From: Mycogone perniciosa
Taxonomy: Eukaryota; Ascomycota; Sordariomycetes; Hypocreales; Hypocreaceae
Assembly (NCBI GenBank): GCA_025331125.1
Contig: JAOALB010000233.1
Location: 1 to 55,834 of the forward strand
Direction: 5' to 3'
DNA length: 55,834 bases
Each line of letters starts with the position of its first letter. Position 1 is the first letter of the stretch. A model generated the notes under the pieces. That model did not search any database, was not told the DNA's origin, and saw nothing but the letters and a program-made list of their open reading frames with translations. Below, piece by piece: positions 21,057 through 32,262 of this stretch. The position numbers and the translations under genes were made by a program.

Positions 21057-21516
21057 CAGTAGAGGCCGAAACGAGTGTCCGCGACGTGTCAATATAGAAA
21101 GTTTCTGAGCACAGACCATGCCTCCGATTTCCGTAGCCGATACTTCTATGAACACAGCCCAACCGTGCCTTCTTACTGTTTACCTAATATTACCTTAGAC
21201 CAATTTCGTCATTATCATATAGTAGGGAATTGCAAGAAACAGCCGAAAGCCGCTGTAGACTCTTTATTAATAGAAAAACCTTTAGATCCAGAGGTGCTGT
21301 GTTCTAAAGTTGCCGTTCCTGACTTTTAAGAATAAGAAAGATCAAAATCCCAATTTGCAACATTAAAAGGCCACAAATGGCTTTTGTTAGGCTAATGTTA
21401 GAGAAGAACCTGCCAAGCTTCATTGTATAGCAGTGGCTACAACAGACAGCAGTCTGGTCCGTGCCCAGAGAGTTTCTAAACACGCAAATCGCAGACACTC
21501 GTTTCGGCCGCTACTG
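21057..21516. mobile_element. MITE-A copy 3, 460 bp
   Basis: Both ends are present (CAGTAGAGGCCGAAACGAGT / ..GTTTCGGCCGCTACTG) with TA at 21055-21056 and 21517-21518. Its interior matches copies 1 and 10 throughout. Confidence 0.9.
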
Positions 21517-21711
21517 TATCTGTTCCTATGGAGTATCAAATAGTTCTATCTAGTCTGGTGGATGAAATATGTGATGGAATGTGATCTATATTGACTAAGT
21601 CTCCAATAATTGAAAACTTGTAGTGGAACTGTTCTATTCATGTTGCAATATGTATTATGGATGACTTTTTTAATCTAACTCCACTGATACGCTCTAAACT
21701 TGCTGATGAGT

Positions 21712-22452
21712 CTAATTTGAGCTTAAACCTGAAACTACAGTGGAGGTTGACTCCGAACTCCAGCTACTGAAAACTGACTCTGAGTCCGAGCTGGAGTCTG
21801 AGTTTGTACTGAAATCAGAGTCTACGGACGATGTAGAATCGGAGCTTGTCTCAAGCTCATCCGTCCAAGGTGCAGGCTGGGACATACGATGTGGTAAATG
21901 TCCGGTAGGATTCGGCGACCGGTCCTCCGATTGATCAAGCGCAAGTCCCCGGGATCTAGCACTAGAGCCTCCGTCATTGCAGTTGCAGGGGCCGTAGAGC
22001 GGCACTTCACCCTCAGATAACCGTGATATTAGGCAGCGCCGGTGCAATGAACAATATCCGCAAGCTTTCTTGATCATATCATCTCCACGGACAAAATCGT
22101 CTTCGCATACATTGCATTTGGTCATAGAGTCTTTCGTAGCAACCAAAGGGAAAACTCCTTCAGGGTCATAGCGGAGTTTATCTTGCTGCAATAGCTTCCA
22201 GTCTTCGTCAATGAGAATGCCGTGTTGATCTAGCTGTTTCAGAGCTTCCTTGCGAAAATCTTCACGCATGTCGTTGATTAGTTGCGCCATGTTCGTATCC
22301 TGCTGCCTTTTATTCAGTTCTTCTCTGACTGAGGGCCACGACTTTTTGGTTAGAAAAGATATGTAGGTCTTCATTCTTTGGTTTGGTAGTATATTTTCAA
22401 TGGCTAATGCATTTCTTTGCCTTGATGTCATGGTTGTTTCTTGCCAACCCAC
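21712..22452 (-). CDS. Zinc-finger (RING-like) protein with Ser/Asp tail, 246 aa
   Basis: One open frame. Residues 1-110 are helical and charged. A cysteine cluster follows near residue 112: KCNVCEDD, then KKACGYCSLHRRCL and GPCNCNDGG. The spacing resembles an incomplete RING/zinc-binding module (C-x2-C..C-x2-C-x2-H-x2-C..C-x-C). The last about 50 residues are Ser/Asp/Thr-rich (DSTSSVDSDFSTNSDSSSD), a disordered acidic tail. This suggests a regulatory or ubiquitin-related protein, but the RING call is tentative. The Met at 22431 (MTSRQRNALAIENIL) is an alternative and perhaps better start. Confidence 0.6.
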   Translation of the reverse strand: MGWQETTMTSRQRNALAIENILPNQRMKTYISFLTKKSWPSVREELNKRQQDTNMAQLINDMREDFRKEALKQLDQHGILIDEDWKLLQQDKLRYDPEGVFPLVATKDSMTKCNVCEDDFVRGDDMIKKACGYCSLHRRCLISRLSEGEVPLYGPCNCNDGGSSARSRGLALDQSEDRSPNPTGHLPHRMSQPAPWTDELETSSDSTSSVDSDFSTNSDSSSDSESVFSSWSSESTSTVVSGLSSN

Positions 22453-23290
22453 TTCTCTGGTGCTTTCTGGCGAATCGACTCGTCACTCGATGAAGCTGGC
22501 CAGGCAGATATATATTACTGGGAATAAGGCTGGTGTTCAATTCAAATTTAATCCAATATAGACACCAAAATTGTTTAGTCCACAACTGTTCATGTAGCCT
22601 AATGTTTGTAGCCACAAGCAAAGAGGCCCAGGGGCGAGAGTGATACATAACTGAATTACTGTTGTTGACTATGTATTGAATATGTGAACAAGGTGTGCTG
22701 TAGAAAACAAGTAAAAAGGGAAAATAAGAAAAAAAACAATTAATGAGAAAATTGGATGATGGTCATTGGCGAGATTCAGGTCATACTCTGCTGCTGCTTG
22801 CTAATCTCCGAAATTTCCTGTACATGCCTTATTTGATGGATCTCCGTAACTGAAAAACTGAAACTCGGGCCAAGATCTTGGGCTTCATTTGGAGGAATTA
22901 CATGGAAATAGACATCTCAATACATCCTAAGTCCATTATGTACATACATACATAGCACTAAGCTCATATCAATTTACAGGTTGGCTGATGCGACTATGTT
23001 TCAAATGTGGCATTTAATTCAGTATACGCTTTTTCACTCTGGATATGTATGTATGAATGACAAGAACTAGCACATAAATTACATGCGTATGAGGAACAGA
23101 ATACACCCTCCAAACCTCAGGGAATACAAAATCCAGTATTGCTGCCTATATTTAGTCTTGGTAGGTGAGCCTTGATGGGTCTCAGAAGTCTATCGAGAGC
23201 GTTCCCACTTGGTGTTGTTGATACGGCCACATCGGGTTCTTGAAGTTGTAGAAATTTGCCTACGCAGCATTATTGCCATAACGGCGAGAG
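22453..23290. other. Intergenic, nothing recognised
   Basis: AT-rich sequence; ORFs here are short and overlap the promoter side of the zinc-finger gene. No repeats recognised. Confidence 0.45.
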
Positions 23291-23509
23291 ATGTCGAACC
23301 TTAATGCAGAGGTAGTTAAGCTTCGATGTTTTCGGGTATCTCATTGTACTCGATCAATCGAACTCATGTCAACCGACAGCATCACCTACACTGGGTGGGT
23401 ATGCATCGGCTACAACCTCTATTATTGTGCGAAATGCGCTAAAACCGTCGACTTTCCTGGTAAAACTATGAGATATGGTAGCCATCTACAGTACCAAAGA
23501 CAAGACTGA
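23291..23509 (+). CDS. Small hypothetical protein, 72 aa
   Basis: It contains HCTRSIELMSTDS and YTGWVCIGYNLYYCAKCAKT. The CIGYNLYYCAKC stretch looks like part of a small zinc-binding fold, but only one clear C-x2-C pair is visible. It may be intact or the 5' exon of a larger gene. No function is proposed. Confidence 0.35.
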   Translation: MSNLNAEVVKLRCFRVSHCTRSIELMSTDSITYTGWVCIGYNLYYCAKCAKTVDFPGKTMRYGSHLQYQRQD

Positions 23510-23895
23510 GATACTGGACTGGTTATCACAAAGTTGCCACCCTTTCCCCAACAACGATTTGAATTACTTCGGAATTATTGCGTATTGAACGCAATTGCAG
23601 CAGACATATTGTCTCTACCAAATGGACAGGGGTGTATATGAGGTTTGCGCAACAACGGTCCCCATTGATAACTCCAAATGGCTGTTACCTTTATCTATTG
23701 TTAAAAGGTTGATGATGGTAATGATGGATAGTAGGAAAGCCGGCGAGAGGCGCTCCACATATCATAAGCGCCATGCCATAACAGAAAAATGTACTTCGTA
23801 GGTAGCTCGGAATCATCGGCTCGGGGTTTTCACTACAGTCCTCAACTCCTCGAGTCGAACAGCCACCTTCAATTTTGGATTTACCGTCTTCTAGG
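23510..23895. other. Unassigned, open frames without motif
   Basis: A plus-strand ORF (23595-23801) and a minus-strand open stretch are both free of motifs. Nothing supported. Confidence 0.3.
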
Positions 23896-24060
23896 TTACT
23901 CTTCGAGTTCTATCACTAAGGCTCGATGATCAATGTCTTGAGTACCTGACTGCTTTGCATTTGGTGGTTCTTCTGCACTGTTGACCTCAGCGGCCTGTAA
24001 ATTACCAAGCTGCCGTGCCCCATATGTACCTACTTGAGGAGCCTGAAGAGATGGTCTAGC
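23896..24060 (-). other. Coding-like fragment, minus strand
   Basis: An open stretch of about 54 codons reads SLQAPQVGTYGARQLGNLQ, AAEVNSAEEPPNAKQSG and ALVIELEE before a stop. The Pro/Glu/Gln-rich composition looks like a disordered protein tail. A TTCAG acceptor lies just upstream (about 24047). No start exon was found. Confidence 0.25.
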
Positions 24061-24289
24061 AGGTGATCAATAGGAAAATCGCTGTAGAAACGCACGTTAG
24101 GGGTAAAATAGCTATTGTATTAATCTCTGGCCTTTCAGGAAAGAAAGAAGAGGCCTTATTTTATACCAATTTTATTCACATGACCTCGTCTCCTGACAGT
24201 CTGCTGGCAGTGTCCATTGGCTTTTCGTTCTTAAAACTACTCTAAAAATCAAGCTATCAGTCAGCATCGATAAGCTGGCTAATTGTCTT

Positions 24290-24720
24290 TTTGATTACGG
24301 ATAGCTTCGAGGACTCCGGGCATCTCAATTCCACCTCTATTGATCTCGCCTCTTGATGTATAAAGAAGCTTGTGTGCTCTCTCCTTTCTGGTTCCCCGAC
24401 CAGCCAATTTACAGTGCATCGAAACCAACCTTAGACATTCACCCCGAGTCTTCTGACTAAGGTCTCCCTCACAATTTTCTAGGTTTTAACTAGCCTTCCT
24501 CTAATAACAAGCTTGGCGTTATCTGATAATATCCACTTCTTTCTGGGACCCGGATACAGCGCAGCCACCCAATCGAAGTTATCAAACAAAGCTATGAAAG
24601 CAACACTCAAATCAATGCAATCCCAATGAGCTAACCAGTCAAATGCATTAGGTCTTGGATTTGATAGATTTGGTCAAATGTATCTCTTTGACGGTCGTAA
24701 GCCAGCTCCGAGGTAGGTAG
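24290..24720 (-). pseudogene. Decayed gene of unrecognised family
   Basis: The minus strand reads SELAYDRQRDTFDQIYQIQD, then after a frameshift FDWLAHWDCIDLSVAFIAL and FDNFDWVAALYPGPRKKW. After an intron-like gap it continues NWLVGEPERREHTSFFIHQ and ARSIEVELRCPESS. One stop or frameshift separates the first two blocks. The last part resembles 7640-7800. The family is not recognised. Confidence 0.4.
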
Positions 24721-24762
24721 ACCCGATGAATTTATCCCTGTCAGTGAGTGACACGGTACATA

Positions 24763-25243
24763 CAGGGTCGAACGAAACGAGTGTCCGCCTGTTTTGGTTT
24801 ACAAAATTAGTCGGAGCACAGACCATGTGCGCCATATGTGGCTTGTGCCATACCTTTACTGTGGTCCATATGTACTCATTAAGCCAGAAGTGACGCCAGG
24901 CCCCAGCTTATTATTTCTGCTGTCCTTGGTGTCTTTCTCACGAGGCCTCTCGTAAATCACACTGATGGCACGGCAGCTAATCAGTTCTAGGAATAAGCAG
25001 ATTCAGGCTTTCCTTTTAGAAAAATTAAGACGCAAGATAGCCAGGAAAGCCAAATGCAGCGAGCGCCCTATTCGTAGGATTCGCTCAAAAAACACACCTT
25101 AGGGAAAAGAGCTTGTTGACGTTACTTCATGTGAGTATGTGAATATCGTTTTCGCACTGTGGCGGCCACACCTCGTCCAGAAATGGCTGTCTCTAACGTT
25201 AGTTGTAAAATAAAAAAGCTGACACTTGTTTCGGTCGACCCTG
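24763..25243. mobile_element. MITE-C, 481 bp TIR element
   Basis: The left end CAGGGTCGAACGAAACGAGT GTC and the right end GACACTTGTTTCGGTCGACCCTG form a 23-bp inverted repeat with two mismatches. TA flanks both sides (24761-24762, 25244-25245). The 3' half of the TIR (CGAAACGAGTGTCCGC) resembles MITE-A, so the two families may share a transposase. No ORF. Confidence 0.88.
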
Positions 25244-25663
25244 TACCGCTCATGTCATGTATTGCGAGTTAAGGAAGAAGACAGACATTCTAGACAGCTA
25301 GGGCAGTGCGCTTCTGGCCTGTGGTGGAAGCTAAGCAACATTTCTAGCCCACTTGATATCTCTAGAGTTAGGGGGCTTTCAAATTCAAGGGATGCTCTAT
25401 GGAGTATCCATGTTTTCATAGAGAGCATCCAAAAAATTGGAGACGTGGCTTACAACCCTAATCCTTCAGCTGTCCATTTCCTATATTTGCCGAAATCGGT
25501 ATTCAGCCACAGGTGCGCCACTAAGACCCACTTTTTGGCATACGGAGTACGGAGTACCTCGTAGAACCAGTGAAATTCAACCATCCCCTGCCCGGTTCAT
25601 TAGGACACCGAGCATGCTGAGTAGGAAAAGCGCTGTCGTGGAAATATATATATATATACTATA

Positions 25664-26039
25664 CAGTAGAGACCGAAATATGTGTCCGCGATTTGCGTGT
25701 TTAGAAACTCTCTGGGCACGGACCAGAATGCAGCCTGCTGTAGCTAGTACTATAGAACAACGCATATTAGCTTACTTGGTGGACGTAAATAATAAAACAA
25801 AACAAACAAACAAACATGGATTTAAAGCCTTTTCTATTAAGAAAGAGCTTAGAGCGACTTCTGGGTGTTTCTTGCCGTTCCCCTCTGTATAGCAATGGCA
25901 AAATTGTTCTTATGTAATATTAGGTAAACATTAAGAAGGCATGTTCATAAAAGTACCGGCTACGGAAATCAGAGGCATGGTCTGCGCCCAGAAGCTTTCT
26001 ATACAGACAAAATGCGGACACTCATTTCGGCCTCTACTG
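25664..26039. mobile_element. MITE-A copy 4 with internal LINE tail
   Basis: Ends CAGTAGAGACCGAAATATGT / ..CATTTCGGCCTCTACTG with TA on both sides; a (TA)n run precedes it. About 110 bp of MITE interior is replaced by CTTACTTGGTGGACGTAAAT and an AATAAAACAAAACAAACAA tail, the 3' end of the LINE family at 17870-17908. Confidence 0.85.
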
Positions 26040-27910
26040 TACCTTATTTTTTTTAATGTACATAATGCCCACGTAACCAAAGTAGACATGTTTTTCTGTA
26101 TATCCCGACTCTTCTAATCCAATCACCTCGCTATTTTGCAATAGCCTATAAATGGGCTTGCTGGGAAATCCAACATGCCGCGATATAAAAATCAGGACAA
26201 TAGTAGTCATTACATACCTACGAGGTAATTATACGACAACTTTAACGCGCCATAATTGTGAAGGGACTGGCCTCATGGAATGCAACGCAAAGGGGTCTAG
26301 CTGTTGCTAGAATACTATAACTACATAGAATAGGAAGGCGGTAAAGATCTTGGGTACCGGAATAAAGTCGGCTTCATCCACTGTGTTTGCACGTGACTGC
26401 GCACGCACGTGACTAGGTCGGATTAGGCTATGCCTAATCCACAACAAGGCCTCAGCCTAATATAACAATAATATTTTCAAGCCCTATGTCAGGGACACAG
26501 GCACGAGAGAGTGAAGGAGTCCGGGAAGGATCTGAGCCACAGCATAGCTGGGCCTGACAGTTGGGGAGCATGTAGCTTATGCTATGAGAATGCTGGATTT
26601 AGTGTAATAATGAATCTATTTGTATGGCTGCAAATCTAGCGGGGCATTAATGTGATTTTTTCATACCATCCACGTTTTATGCTTGGAGGTATTGGTCATT
26701 TGATCTTGTTGCTATACAAGTATGTACGGAGGGCTTGGGGGCCTCAAAGTACCTGAACTCTCCCTCACTTCAAAGCAAAATTAGTGCTCGGCGGACGAGA
26801 ACTGGGGAATAGCGTAAGCATACGCTTCGTATTCCGTAACACTTCTAATCCTTGTGGGGTGTACGTACCTGACTCTGGAGACGGGCAAACAGGGCGCACG
26901 GAATCACGGATATGAGGTGTGCTCATCCGTGTCAATGTTGATGAACAGGAGCCCTGCTAGCTCGTCCCGACGGGACGGATCGCATTGCAGACTTGTCAGG
27001 CGTCTCCCTTGTATAGAACTAGTACTAACCACTAGGAGTTGGAACTCCGTGCCGGCGATGCCGTTGCAGGCACTAGAAGGATCTAGCTTCTTTGGCTGGC
27101 CCACGGGTCAACGGGAGATCAACTCCGCTCGGGTTCCACTTGCCTTTGCTCATATGTAAAAGTAGGCTGTACGTTTTTCTTCTCGTTTGCTCGTATTCAC
27201 TTGACGTTAGGCGTTAGGAAACCACGGTGAGGAGATTACCCATGCGAGGAAGCTACCAGCCTCCAAGAGAAGTAACATGACCGCTCATTTCCAAACGAAC
27301 CCAGGCCAGGTTACACGTAAATTGAAATACGATTCCTGCAAGTGAAGCAAACCCGGAAAATGGCCAATTTTGCAGCCTCAAAGTATGTACTTTTTTAGCC
27401 TGGGTCTGGGCTGGTCAGTACTTTACGAGCAACTAGCTGGTTTGACGGTCTTTCCGAGACGACTTGTTGAACCTGGTTAAACCAAACCCCAAATGCACAT
27501 ACGCATATTTCTCAGCTTGTACCTTTTATCAGTTTCGTACCGTTGGCTGGCATATCAACCAACAAATAATGGACCTCATGGAGCCCTCTAGCATATGGGC
27601 TATTCCCTTTGGGAAACAAGCCGTTCATGGTCTCTGTTTTCCTCATCGCCCACGCTGCTGCCTCTGTGTTAACTGTACGATTCCGTAGGTTTGGTACGTT
27701 TGGTCGAACAAGGGATTTGTCATAAGCGTGTCAAACGCCAGCAGAATGATCCTCATCATCGGCCTGTTTTGGCGCCGTGACTTAGGCCTCTCCATTCAAA
27801 ATATAAAGCCTAATTAGCCTCTATCGGCTACAGTCTTTGCACTACATGGCTTGTTCCTCATGGTGTGCCGAGCCTTGCCAGCATTTTGCAAAGGCAGGCG
27901 GTAGGCCTAC
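26040..27910. other. Intergenic, no gene supported
   Basis: It holds a short inverted motif GGATTAGGC-TAT-GCCTAATCC at about 26413-26433 and an unexplained 101-codon ORF (26854-27159). No splicing or motif supports a gene. The end (27840-27910) may contain a decayed first exon of the next pseudogene. Confidence 0.35.
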
Positions 27911-28502
27911 TTCGTTGGTGGTTCGAAGGGGGACCTACCAGAGGGTTGGCAAGACCAGCCACAATTTTCCAAATATGACAAGATGTTGGCAGACAGTGAA
28001 AGGATCAAATGGGTCTATTCTCTTGCGGCAAGCGTCCTTTCGTGGCTCCTGCTGGCCGGATACTTGGTATTTCCATCCACGTTCGCATCGCTCCGAAAAT
28101 CCGAAATCTTGGACAAAACGGGAAAATCGGACAGTCTTTCAAGAGTGTAGTGAGAAACGTATGTACCATTGATCTACATAGCTTCATTTTTATGTCTGGT
28201 CTCAACACTTGGTCTTATCTGGCTATGGTGGAAGTGGCGATACAATTACATTTGGCTTCAGCGGCACATTTTGCTGTACGTCGATCTGCACATCCTGGTA
28301 GGCTCATTAATCTGATGGTCAACAGTCCGATCCTAATGAATTCGGCCATATGGCTTTTGTCAACACTATTGAACGTTTACTCAACCCAGGGTACTTGTCT
28401 GTAACTGCCACTATTACCCTCGCCACTATTGGAATGTGGCTGTTGATTTCGAGCACATTGTATGTTGTCTATGAAAAAGTGGTTCTCATTAAGCTTAGGT
28501 AA
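27911..28502 (+). pseudogene. Membrane protein family pseudogene, copy B
   Basis: The order is KYDKMLADSERIKWVYSLA, SVLSWLLLAGYLVFPSTF, SLRKSEILDKTG; then PLIYIASFLCLVSTLGLIW and WLWWKWRYNYIWLQRHILL; then WLLSTLLNVYSTQG and finally SVTATITLATIGMWLLI to a stop. Four hydrophobic segments are evident. Two in-frame stops (TAG TGA at about 28149-28154) and a frameshift after STQG show that it is broken. The frames re-align on both sides, as in a decayed gene rather than spliced exons. The WLWWKWRYN signature is shared with copy A at 2322-2936. Function unknown. Confidence 0.6.
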
Positions 28503-28560
28503 AGACGCGAGTAAATTCAGTTGTAGGGTAACAGGTACTCGTACATGTGGGCCTTTGGTA

Positions 28561-28861
28561 CAGTAGAGGCCGAAACGAGTGTCTGCGATTTGCGTGTTTA
28601 GAAACTCTCTGGGCACGGACCAGACTGCTGCCTGTTGTAGCCACTACTATGTATCTGTATGTATTAACTAGTTACTTAGTGGACGTAAATAATAAAACAA
28701 ACAAACAAACATCTGTATGTATGTATTACTGTAGATAAACAGTAAGAAGGCACGGTTGGGTGGTGTTCATAAAAGTATCGGCTACGGAAATCAGAGGCAT
28801 GGTCTGTGCCCGGAAACTTTCTATATTGACAAATCGTGGACACTCGTTTCGGCCTTTCCTG
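28561..28861. mobile_element. MITE-A copy 5 hosting a LINE tail
   Basis: Ends CAGTAGAGGCCGAAACGAGT / ..CGTTTCGGCCTTTCCTG with TA at 28559-28560 and 28862-28863. About 200 bp of the usual interior is missing. The centre carries the LINE insertion 28665-28710. Confidence 0.87.
28665..28710 (+). mobile_element. 46-bp LINE 3' tail insertion with 12-bp TSD
   Basis: The sequence runs from TAACTAGTTACTTAGTGGAC to an AATAAAACAAACAAACAAAC tail. It is bounded by exact copies of ATCTGTATGTAT (28653-28664 and 28711-28722). It is an extreme 5' truncation of the LINE family at 16917-17908, integrated by target-primed reverse transcription into MITE-A copy 5. Confidence 0.85.
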
Positions 28862-28954
28862 TAATCAGCGACCGGTGCATTCATTCATGTACAAATCGAG
28901 CCTTGAACGTTGCGAGCATGATTGATACAGTATATATACGAGTATATTATTCAA

Positions 28955-29820
28955 TTATATATATATCGGGAGACCCTTCTCCCAATATTCTGCATACTCT
29001 TTCGTTGTTGATATTGCACACTTTAGCAGGGCTTTAAATAGTAAATCCATCCCCAGCAACGTGCTGCTTCCAAAAGCGTCTGGTACGTTTCCATTAATAC
29101 CACCTCGTTGATTTTGCGACGCTAAACTCTTAGCCTCATTGCGTGTCATCCATGCTTCGGCATTCGCTAAGTCATGGAATTGGATTGGAGATATGACACT
29201 TGATGAAGGCTGGGAGGCGGCGAAGCCTACTCCGGCCAGCTCGTCACCCCAGTCCTCTAAATTTAGGTATGGAAGATTGGGCTCTTCCACGCTCTCATTT
29301 TGGGTTCGATCTTCCCTGAAAGTAGGCTCGGAAGTCTTCGCAACTTCTGGAGTTTCGTTCTCAACACCATCGTCTTCATTGTCGCTCGTAACAACCTGGA
29401 TTTCGTTCTCAATTGAGACATCATCATGTGACGGTGGCTGAGTTTGTTTTCTAGCCCGTCCTCGCCGTCTTCGAGGGGGGCCATTCTCCAACAAATTTTT
29501 TATCTACATCACATTTAGCTAGAGTCAAGATTCATCCCATGGTGGCACACACATACTGTGCTGTGAAGTTCATCAGGCTCAGGCAAGGTCTCTCCTTCCG
29601 GAACAATCACACAGCCAGTGAAGGTCTGGTCTTTGCGGTTCCGAACAACGAGGATGGCAGTGGTGTTGGCGTCCCGGGCAAGTTTATTAAGCTTGTTGTG
29701 GACTGTTTTGAGCCTTTTTCGGAACATTTCAGCGTCTGCTTGTTCCTTAGTTCGTTTGTGCCGGGCGCTCGCGGCTGCCCTTGTTGCCGCTCTTGTTACC
29801 GCTCTTTTCTGTTTCCTCAT
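28955..29820 (-). CDS. MADS-box-like small transcription-factor candidate, 270 aa
   Basis: Model: complement(join(28955..29503,29557..29820)), intron 53 bp (GTATGT donor, GATGTAG acceptor, GCTAAAT branch-like). The splice keeps frame (LHST/IKNLLENG). Residues about 24-75 (DAEMFRKRLKTVHNKLNKLA then RDANTTAILVVRNRK) align by pattern with the basic helix and beta-strand of MADS/SRF boxes (..KRR..LLKKA.EL...CD..V..I). The C-terminal half is acidic and disordered (TSDNEDDGVENETPEV), plausibly an activation region, and a basic patch (PRRRRGRARK) could be a nuclear signal. Key MADS residues are diverged, so DNA binding is inference. A plain hypothetical nuclear protein is the alternative. Confidence 0.5.
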
Positions 29821-30809
29821 TTTGTCCCCTCATGTTTTGACCGAAGGCAAAAATGACGGGGGAAGTTGCACATTTCATTCAAATTTCATTCAAACGGAAG
29901 CCATCACATAACAGACACTTACGTCATTAAAAGAGTTTCTCATTCGAGAGATCTACCAGGAGACCCATAGATAGGGATCATGAAATTAAGAAAGTCATTC
30001 ATGGATGATTTTCTGGTGTTGGTTGTTGCTCGGGAGGACCGTAAAACTGTCCAATTTCCGATTGTGCGCCACCGTTTTTTCTGCCTAGCGCAGAGCAATG
30101 CTAGCGGCGTCGCATATTGATCTAAAGTACGGAGTAGTATGGTGGATCAGTGGAGTGTCTATGAGGTTGTCGCGATATATTCGTACTTGAAGAAGTAGCT
30201 ACTCGTATGTCGCGTGTGAAAGTGGCTTATGGAGTACCTAACAAGTACCTTGAGGCAATGTGGTAATCTTAACTTACGGCATTTAGCTTGACCCAATCGT
30301 ATAACGCAAGGTCAAGATGCGAGGGCATACGTAAATAGTGGAAATCGAACCACTATAGACGAAAAAAAACCAGGGACAATGGGGTCGCAATTGACTTTGG
30401 GTGCTCTAGACCTACAGTTTCTGTTGCAGAATGCGCTAGCATAAGCCACATTCCTCCAAAAATGGCCTTTATTTGAGAAAAATTAAGGTGGAAACCGGGA
30501 CGTTGAACCTGGTCTCCACTGTACGGTGAGCGACTGTTTGAAAGATGAATACCTCGCACTTGTACTCCGTACATCTCGGCAAAAACAGGATGCCAAGGTG
30601 GAAGTCAACTTGAGCCAATTTGAGGACATTCGGGGGTGCGGGGAATGGAAAGTACTCCGCACCACTTACAATATTGCGGCACTGTTTCTAACCCCATATT
30701 CGGTTAGCCTGTGCTCTTCTTCTCATCAGTGTGATAATGTGTACTCGTACAGTACGGAACCACAATAGCATAAGATGCATCAAGGGCCGAAGTGTTGGAG
30801 AGAGTGTTA
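29821..30809. other. Intergenic, nothing recognised
   Basis: ORFs of up to 80 codons (30526-30768) without motif. A tRNA-like B-box on the minus strand near 30350 has no matching A box. Confidence 0.4.
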
Positions 30810-31017
30810 TGTAACAGGGGCGTATGCCACCTCTATCTCGAAGTTGGGGTGGAAATAATAAGACGTGCCCCACAGGAGGAAAAGGGGGAGAAAAGTCTCA
30901 TCTGGAAAACACAAGACATAGGCAACACACAAATACATACATCAATCCGCGAATTCCGCTGGTTCCTAATAAATCAACCCCATCGTGCTGCACACACCTC
31001 TTCTCGTGCATCCAACA
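30810..31017 (+). repeat. Dispersed repeat E, copy 1 (LTR-like)
   Basis: It matches 45438-45651 in direct orientation: TGTAACAGGGGCGTATGCC at the start, GAGGAAAAGGGGG in the middle, CCCATCGTGCTG..AACA at the end. TG..CA-like ends suggest a solo LTR, but I could not find a target duplication. Confidence 0.6.
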
Positions 31018-32262
31018 CACAGCCTAGTTATGTAGGGATAGCACTGATAGCTCTACGGAAGTTCCTAAACAACGCGCTTACACCTTGCAAGTCAAAAGAA
31101 AGCAGCGAACTCATGCATCGGAACAAATGAACCTGTACTGCGTAATCCGTGCATGTCTAGTCATATGACCAACTAACATTGCCCCTGCATTGGAAAGCCT
31201 GTCGAAGTCGGGCGAGGTTAAGGCTTGAGTGGCTAGTTGGGGTTATTTTCAGTATTCCTAAAGAGAATGAGTTTCGTAGTCCGGATTACATGGCATTGAC
31301 CTTGCTTGAGGAGAAAATTCAGTCGGACGCGCGCACGTCTGTGAGTGGGTAATTTATTTCTGGGGCCTTACCAACCGCGGCCCCATTTGGTATGCCCAAG
31401 CACATTACCGTTAGGACGTCCGGCCTTGCTTTGCCGCACTTGCGAAGAAGGAACACCTACGGCTTTGCTGGCGAAGAGCCATAGTTTGCATTATAAAAAT
31501 ACGTCAAACCAGTGGAACGGATCACGATGCGAACATTTAAGGGCCAGTGTGTCTTTTAGTTCTTCAGTCGAGCTTGCCTTTTCGTGTCACGACAAATACT
31601 CGTGAGCCGTCTCGAACAAAGTGAAGCAAAAGCAGCTAATTATATCTGGGCACCGGCTGTGCAATAGTTTCATGTCGGGGACCACTTTCCGCCTCCCCCG
31701 TCAAGAGACGTAGACATGAGGTACACAGACTAGAAAACCCTTCACTGGTTGGGACATCACTCAAGCGCTGGTGGCTTTCAAACCTCCGTGCAATTGGAGT
31801 CGCCGAGGAAATGAGAAAGGACTTGCTTTGTCTACAATCTACACTGTTAAAAAGAGAACAAATTTTCACAGACAATCTTTTTTTTCTTGATCCAGAAGCC
31901 AAGAAACAAATCAAGACCCGGTGGTAGTTTCGTTTTGAGCCATTTCCCGCACACCATTGCCAATTTTCTCCACAGCAGGCCCCCCCCTACCTGCATGTGT
32001 AGCTTACCATGTGATTGATTGTACACAATAAAACAGCCATAATCGACGAATTTGGGCGTCTGACTCCCTGCGCACAACGGCGCTTCGTCGAATCGACAAA
32101 AATGCAGAACCAACAAGAAAAAATTGCAGAACCAGACTGTCGGTAAGAAATTACAATGGAAGATAAAAAGCGAGCACTTGCGCCATCAATGAAACAATCT
32201 GTTTTTCTTCTCTCATACCTTCATGCACCTCTTCAAGTAGTCGATTCAAAGACATCGGCTTT
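31018..32262. other. Intergenic with a short coding-like relic
   Basis: Around 31175-31360 a plus-strand frame stays open for about 60 codons (LHWKACRSRARLRLEWLVGV, DYMALTLLEEKIQSDAR) and ends at TAA; family unknown. Minus-strand ORFs at 31636-32116 are motif-free. Confidence 0.3.

Noticed and set aside
30325..30410. Possible minus-strand tRNA with GGTTCGATTTCC
   Set aside because: No plausible anticodon arm or acceptor stem can be drawn around it.
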